From contig ML677358.1 in NCBI GenBank assembly GCA_007922305.1, positions 14,839,564-14,903,563 of the forward strand: DNA of 64,000 nucleotides. Direction: 5' to 3'. The translations under genes were made by a program, and so were the position numbers. The first letter of the stretch is position 1. The number at the start of each line of letters is the position of its first letter. Shown piece after piece: positions 58,270 to 64,000 of this stretch. The notes beneath the pieces were generated by a model, which was not told the DNA's origin, made no database searches, and saw only the letters and a list, made by a program, of their open reading frames with translations. Source of the DNA: Dermatemys mawii (lineage: Eukaryota; Chordata; Testudines; Dermatemydidae).

Positions 58270-58390
58270 CACTAGGTTTTAAGGCCAGAGGGAACCGTTA
58301 TGGTCATCCAGTCTGTCCTCCTCCAGGCCAGAGGACACCCTTCCAGCCAGGGATCCCTGAATCAAGCCCATGACTTCTGGGGTAGCTTTT
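58270..58390 (-). repeat. CR1 fragment
   Basis: CACTAGGTTTTAAGGCCAGA, ACCGTTATGGTCATCCAGTC and CCATGACTTCTGGGGTAGC are in CR1 reverse-complement order and lie directly upstream of the CCDC69 CpG block. Confidence 0.65.
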
Positions 58391-59159
58391 TGGAGGAGTC
58401 CAGTGGGGGTCACAAAGCAAAATATTTGCACGTTGCCCTTCAAATGTAACCCCCCAGGAGTTGTTAGGTTCCTGTGTTAAGGAACAGATGGGAAAAGAGC
58501 CAGAATGTCCCATATCCCTCTGGGTAGCTAGCAACTCCAGCTATTGTCTTAGGTAAGGTCTAGGCCAGAAATTATTGCCAATCTTTGTTGTGACCAGTGA
58601 TGTTTTCACAACCTTTTACACCCCAGCAAAAGTCTGAGTGTAAATGCAGCTGGCATCCTTTATTTCACTCAGGGAACCAGTACAAGCTACCCTGGCAAAC
58701 ACTTTTGCCCGTATACGCTGTGTCTGGGGCTGTGCGGGACTGGAATTTCTGTTTTGCAGGAAATTCCTCCTTTTTTATTTTGTTTTGTTCCGAATAGGAC
58801 TGGAAAAGAAAAAATTCCTGCAACATGAAATTTTCAGGGGAAAACATCATTTTGTGTCAATGGAAACATTTCATTTTGATTTCAACATTTGTAAGGTTTT
58901 AAATATAAAATACAAGAAATGGCTAAACAAAAAAATTGTGCTAAGAAAAATCAGAACGTTCTACTCTGAAAATGGTGGAACAGAATGCTTCAACCTTATT
59001 GAGATGCTCCCCCCCACCACAAAATTTCAGCAAAATTAACCTGTTCCCATGGCAAGTTTCCATATAAACCGAGGGGGGAGAGGGGAAGAGAGCAAACTTT
59101 CTGACCCTCCAAGCCACATATGACAATATTCAGAAGTTTGAGAGATGGGGTGTGCTTTA

Positions 59160-59404
59160 TGGGTCTTAGGGCTTCAGCCATGATCCTGCTGTAGCCCCGA
59201 CCCCCCAGCAGGCATGCCTAGTGGGTTTGAGGCCCTGACCCCCCAGCCCATGAGGCAGAAGCCCCTAGCCCCACCGCCCTGACACAGGGCAGAACCCCTA
59301 ATCTCCCCCTGAGTCAGTTAGGTGGAGAATGGGTGGTGGCGTGGAGGGCTCTGTGAGCCACACTTTAAGAGCCATGTGTGGCTTGCAAGCCAGTTGGCCA
59401 CTCT
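59160..59404. mobile_element. Probable right part of a hAT-like element
   Basis: The right end GCAAGCCAGTTGGCCACTCTG resembles 'GGTTGGCCACCCCTG' termini of hAT-type reptile elements. The body is CCTGACCCCCCAGCC-type low-complexity sequence. The left end was not defined. Confidence 0.35.
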
Positions 59405-60587
59405 GATAGAAATGAAACAGCTTTTCTAATGGAAAAACATTCCATAGGAATATTTTCAACCAGCATTATCTCCATAACACCACGGGGGTTTATTGGGATG
59501 GATAGTTCCACTGACAAGCCTTTTCTAGCATAGACAAGGCCTTTGGGAAGGCACCAGACTCATTTGTTCCTAGTCCTGGTGTGACTGGAGAAACCCAAGA
59601 AGGGCCTGTGGTAAGGCTCGTGGGTGGTTTTCCTGCTCGCTTTGTCACGCACACGGGTGGAAAAAGCCCCGAGAATTGTGAAAGGTTGGTTTGATAACAG
59701 GGTGAGGGGGTGGACACGCTGCGGCAAGCCAGTCAATCTGCAGCTCTGTACATCAGAGAAGTCTCCTTGGGACGGGTAGAGCCAGCTTTGCCTATTCTCT
59801 TCTGGGTCAGAGGCTGCATAATCTTTACCTCCTGCTGCACATTAGCTCTCAGCTCATCTTTGTGAGTCACTTTTGCCTCCCAGCATTCAGTTTCTCCTTT
59901 GCAAAGGTGATGTGGGAGCCACAGTTAAGGCCAGTGTTCTTAACTCCCCCATGGCTGCCATAAGGGAAGCATGGCCTGGCAGCCCTTTCCTTGGGGACAT
60001 TAAATATACTGGGCAAGCCTGGTTCATCAGCTGAGGATATCTGCTGGAAGTGCCTAATATACCATTTGGTGGGCAAAGGGTCAGTCAGCACAAGGAACTG
60101 GACTCAGTGATGACTAAGAATTAATTAAAAATATTGGTCCAGGTTTTCAAAATTTAGGGCATGCAAAACGGAAATGCAAAAATACATGCACGTTTTTGTG
60201 TCTAATTTGCACGCAAGGTTGCTGTAATTGTGCACAGAAGCATGGGAATTAATTGCATGTGCAGCTGACCGGTTATGTGTCTAAATGGTCACTTGCACTT
60301 GAAATTATGGCAATCATATGTGCATTATTGGTAACTGTGTGTGCAAACGGAGTGCCCAGATCTGCACACAATTTTGTGCATGTACCTTTTTTGAGATGAC
60401 AGTTCTCAGACGGCCAGGCTATGGTCACTGGAGGGCCAGGATATGCTGAGGCATCTTTAACTTATATATTAAAAGAAGAAGAAGAAATCCCAGGCACTGT
60501 TCTGGTCTTACTGCTTTTTAAATGTAACATGAAAAGGGATAGCGGAGTGGACGTTGTGTGCAAGGAGGTCCCAGAAAGACCAGATCT

Positions 60588-60707
60588 GGTGGGCCAGATT
60601 TTCAAAAGTTCTCAGCACCCAACAACTCCCATCGTTCTCCATGGGAGCTGCTGAAGATCTGTCCGATGTTCCTAAATGCAACCTGAGTTCTTTTGGAAAT
60701 CTGGACC
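60588..60707. mobile_element. Palindromic MITE-like repeat
   Basis: The arm GGGCCAGATTTTCAAAAG pairs with CTTTTGGAAATCTGGACC at the other end, giving a 120-base inverted-repeat segment with CTCAGCACCCAACAACTCCC inside. A neighbouring block from about 60135 starts with the related GGTCCAGGTTTTCAAAAT. Confidence 0.5.
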
Positions 60708-62204
60708 AGTATTTCTTTAGACATCATACAAAGGCACAGACACAATCCCACGCCACTTCGCTCATGGAAAATCTGTCAGAACTGAATTATTAGGAAATGA
60801 TAACTCCGCTATAGTTTTTTTGAACTGAAATAGAAAATCATTTCTGGCTGCTAGATCATTCTGTAAGACATTTGAAAAAATCCTATAGCTTCGGTAGCTT
60901 TTTAGAGTGATTTCTCTTGAACCTTATTAAATTCTGTAGGGCTTTGCCAGTCACCTTGTAAATGAGTGATCATGTGCCATGTGATGTCGATGGTTGGGCA
61001 GGATGATGGGTATTTGAAGCACTATCCCCTTGCTGGGGACTCATTCCATAAATGCCTCTGATTTTAGCAGAGTGGGGCAGGGGGCTGGTAGTCTGTGCTA
61101 GACATAAGTCTAAACTACACAGTTTAGATCCGGATCAAACTTCTCTCAAATTCAGGTGTGTCTGGATTCAAGGAACCAACTGCAAAATGGAAATCCAGGC
61201 ATAGGCTGTCTGGATTATGGGAAGAGGAGGGATGATGTGTTGCAAGGGCTGTTGGGGATTGGAGAGGGGGGCGTGCAGTAGGGGGGCTAGAGGACAGAGC
61301 GGAGTATGGGCAGGTGGTTGGTCTCCAGAGGAGAAGGAGTCTCTGTTGCTCTCATGAACTCAGCCGTACAAAAGTGGTCTTTGGAACTGGCTGTCTCATG
61401 CAAGGGCATTGATCTGTACTCTCGGGAACACCTTTACCTTGGCAGGGAAGTGCACTAAATGACCATCTCTAACAACTCCGACTCAATTCAGGCTCCACCC
61501 TCCTTGCCCACAGAATCACTGGGTCCTGTGCGCAGATGCCATCTGCCGCTTAGTGCCGATCCCTGGTCAGTTCCCAGCTTCTCAGCGGTTCCCACCTCTC
61601 GGCTTGTGGAGCTGGAGGGCTGGTCTCACCCGCCCGTCAGGACAAATGGCAGCCCGGCGATGGTTTTGCGGTGAATGCGGGCTTGGATCCACGTTTGGCT
61701 CTCATTCCCTGGGCTGCTTGGAGCGCGCTACTAGTTGTAATACGATAACTATGTCGGATGTGCTGATAGGCCAGGCTTCCTGTGCTGGGCAGCAGCATGG
61801 CAGGGAGTGTTATGGTTACTGAGCGCAGTTACAACACATGTTTGTTTTTAAAATACTGCCATTTAAATCAGAGGCCTTGGGCCAGATTAGGTTACATCCC
61901 TGAAGACCCTCCCCTCCGCAAGGCGGTTGGCTCTGCTCTGGTGCCTGGTGGAGATCTGGTTCATTGTGTAACTTTGCTGCCCCAAAGATCTCTGCATTTC
62001 ACTGGCAGTAAATCATTGTGAAACCTCCCCTGTGCGGGCTACACAGGATGTGTCCTCACTGGCGAGATTTTGCTTTTCAGGCCTGTTTCCCATGTCGCTT
62101 CCCCTGCCCCAATGCACTGGGAGTTTACTGCTTCCTCAGACAGCCATTCCAAGGGAATTCAGTATCTTTCTGTGCATGCATTTTGGTGCAGGGAAACAGT
62201 CACT

Positions 62205-62300
62205 TTAGGAACATAGGAATTGCCAGATGGGTCAGATCCAAGATTCATCCAGTCCCGTTGTATGTCTCTGATGCTGGCAACGACCAGATGTTGCAGGGGA
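62205..62300 (-). repeat. CR1 3' end fragment, reverse orientation
   Basis: AGGAACATAGGAATTGCCAG, ATGGGTCAGATCCAAGATTC and ATCCAGTCCCGTTGTATGTC are the reverse complement of the terminal phrase seen in forward orientation at 20240-20345. Confidence 0.6.
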
Positions 62301-62395
62301 AGACGTAAGAACCCTACAGTAGCAGATGTGGGATAATCACCCCTCCCTCCCCCTACCATATTAGGCCTCATCCTGATCTCTAATAGTGGTAAATA

Positions 62396-62514
62396 GGGTG
62401 ACCAGACAGCAAGTGTGAGAAATTGGGACAGGGGTTGGGGGTAATAGGAGCCTATATAAGAAAAAGACCCCAAAATTGGGACTGTTCCTATAAAATCAGG
62501 ACAACTGGTCACCC
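62396..62514. mobile_element. MITE with TA target duplication (GGGTGACCAG ends)
   Basis: The ends GGGTGACCAGACAGC and AACTGGTCACCC are inverted copies, and TA lies directly on each side (62394-62395 and 62515-62516). This fits a Tc1/mariner-type non-autonomous element of 119 bases. A diverged relative lies at 17390-17491. Confidence 0.7.
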
Positions 62515-64000
62515 TAGCTGGAGATGAACAGAAGCCCTGAAGCACAAAGCACCTTCCTGTCCTGGTTCACCTCAGGATCCCCAGAGCTACAGAGAGTCCC
62601 CCCGCCCCACCCATGGGCCCATGGGACTGTCTCTTGGAGAGGGAACACGCTCCTTTCTGGGAGGTGGGAGATCTGTGAGCAGAGGGGTCTCTCCCCGTGC
62701 AGATCCCAGGGACACAATCTGGCACTCACTTATTTTGATTGTTGCTATCTGATAAATGGCTGCATTTCACAACGGGCTGGGGAGTCATAAAAGTCCTCAG
62801 AGTACCCCCCGGTAGGGAAGTGTGTGGGTGGGGGGAGGGGAGGGTTGGTTTTTTCCACGTTTCTGTCATTCAAAATGAGCTGGAGAGATTTGCACGGAAC
62901 AAAAGGACCTAAAATCGGCTGGAGATGGCCCCTGGAGGACACCCCGCCACCTGCACAAAGGGCCTTGCAGGGTGGGCACAAGGGTTCTGTACCAGCCCTG
63001 CTCTCAGCTCCCAGCATGGGGGGTGTGGCATCCTGCATGGCACTGTGGGCACGTGCACACTGCAGTCACGGGGTGTGATTGCCGCTGGAGTTGACATACC
63101 CCAGTAGCTAGTTGGGGTCTCGGAGCAGTGATGCTGCAGCAGAGCACCTTTCTGCATGGGCCGAGCAAACATGCCTGGACCCTGGCATAATTACTTGCAT
63201 GGCTACGACTTTCCTGGGCTGGGACCTGAATGAGAAGACAACAGACAGTGGGAGGGAGGGTGAGGAGACCCACAGCAGGGGTCCATGGGAATGCGGACTG
63301 AACCTGGGAGCAGGGATCTAGTTTCAAATGTTGGCCTTGGTCACAAGTGAAACGAGTGTGGCGTTCTCAGCCTAGTCTTCGGTATAGAATTGGGCACAGC
63401 ATGGAGCCACCGTACACTCTCCATCTCTGCTCAAGGGGGGCCTAGAATGAGAGGAACGCGGGTGCTGTGCATCAGGATTGGGGGCGCTGGCAGAGCTGTG
63501 TGGAGGCTCAGGACTGTAATTGGACAGTATGGCAGGCCAGGTGTGAGGGGCACTGGCAGAACCATGTGGAGGGGATGCAGCTGGGACACTGAAGTGGCTG
63601 ACTAACCAGTTCCCTGTTGGCTTCTGCCTCGGGTCGGTTTCTGGGTGTGACCGGCCCATGTACACTGCTGCTTCCCAGGTGAGCTCTCTGCACACTAAGG
63701 GGTCCCCTGGTAGCTCTGGGGCCATGAGAGTGAAAACCAATCCAGGCTGGGTAACTTACACTTTCCCGCCCCGCCTGCCAAGGGCAAGGGAAGATCACAG
63801 CTGCCTCAAGGGGTGGGTGGGAGGAAGAGGTCCCGGGGCCTGCTGCTATTTATTCCTCAGCCCTAAGCCGCCGTAGGATGATAAGTGAAGCAGTTGTCGT
63901 GGCCTGGCTGGTGTGAGGCGAGGTAATACGTTCCAGACCACCCCCCCTCCCCGGTCAGCCCCTCCACGCCCCCTGCACGCACACGCTTCTTCAGCTGATG

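Larger units (their letters stand above)
58400..64000. other. Region upstream of CCDC69, repeats only
   Basis: No coding exon was recognised on either strand and no GM2A signature, the next gene in human, was seen. Besides the repeats listed separately, 58600-59100 is AT-rich and 62520-64000 is GC-richer, without recognisable content. Confidence 0.45.

Noticed and set aside
57768..64000. GM2A, the human neighbour of CCDC69
   Set aside because: I looked for its conserved cysteine-rich reading on both strands and found nothing, so it probably lies beyond the right edge.
1..64000. CRISPR arrays, bacterial operons or phage genes
   Set aside because: The split genes, LINE/SINE content and vertebrate proteins show this is vertebrate nuclear DNA. 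The tandem repeats present are minisatellites and microsatellites without spacer structure.

Overview
This window looks like nuclear DNA from a reptile, most probably a cryptodiran turtle. Its coding sequence is cut into short exons with GT/AG borders, and long non-coding stretches separate them. The interspersed repeats are mostly CR1 LINE 3' ends, short non-autonomous DNA transposons, MIR-type SINEs and one tRNA-derived SINE that resembles the tortoise Pol III (Cry I) family. The turtle assignment rests on remembered repeat families and has not been checked against a database.

Three protein-coding genes are supported. (1) 2165-3857, minus strand: four exons from the 5' part of annexin A6 (ANXA6), with 91/95/114/91-nt exons. 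The rest of the gene lies beyond the left edge. A 59-nt candidate first coding exon at 7967-8025 supplies a six-codon start in the right phase. (2) 22667-28699, plus strand: a complete six-exon gene for a 402-residue secreted protein with three Ig domains. It is closely related to PDGFRL and has a polyadenylation signal at 28753. (3) 37167-57767, minus strand: a complete nine-exon CCDC69 gene encoding 309 residues, with its first exon in a CpG-rich block.

The order ANXA6 - CCDC69, both on the minus strand, matches human 5q33. The PDGFRL-like gene sits between them in the opposite orientation, whereas human PDGFRL is on 8p22. As far as I recall, no such gene occupies this position in human. 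The locus therefore looks like a second PDGFRL-type gene near the PDGFRB/CSF1R chromosome segment, kept in this lineage and lost or moved in mammals. This is the most interesting observation in the window.

Layout: 1-1865 holds nested repeats (hAT-like element, CR1, a second hAT-like element and a SINE tail). 2165-3857 holds ANXA6 exons. 3858-22666 is ANXA6 5' intron and intergenic DNA with MIR, CR1 and several terminal-inverted-repeat (TIR) elements. 22667-28760 is the PDGFRL-like gene, with a CR1 fragment and a candidate LTR in its introns. 28760-37166 is intergenic, with CR1 and a complete hAT-like element that has a target-site duplication. 37167-57767 is CCDC69, whose long first intron holds repeats and one unexplained exon-like open segment on the plus strand. 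57768-64000 is upstream of CCDC69 and contains repeats only; I found no GM2A exon, the next gene in human. The three genes do not form one pathway: they are a membrane-binding annexin, a secreted receptor-like Ig protein and a coiled-coil cytoskeletal protein.
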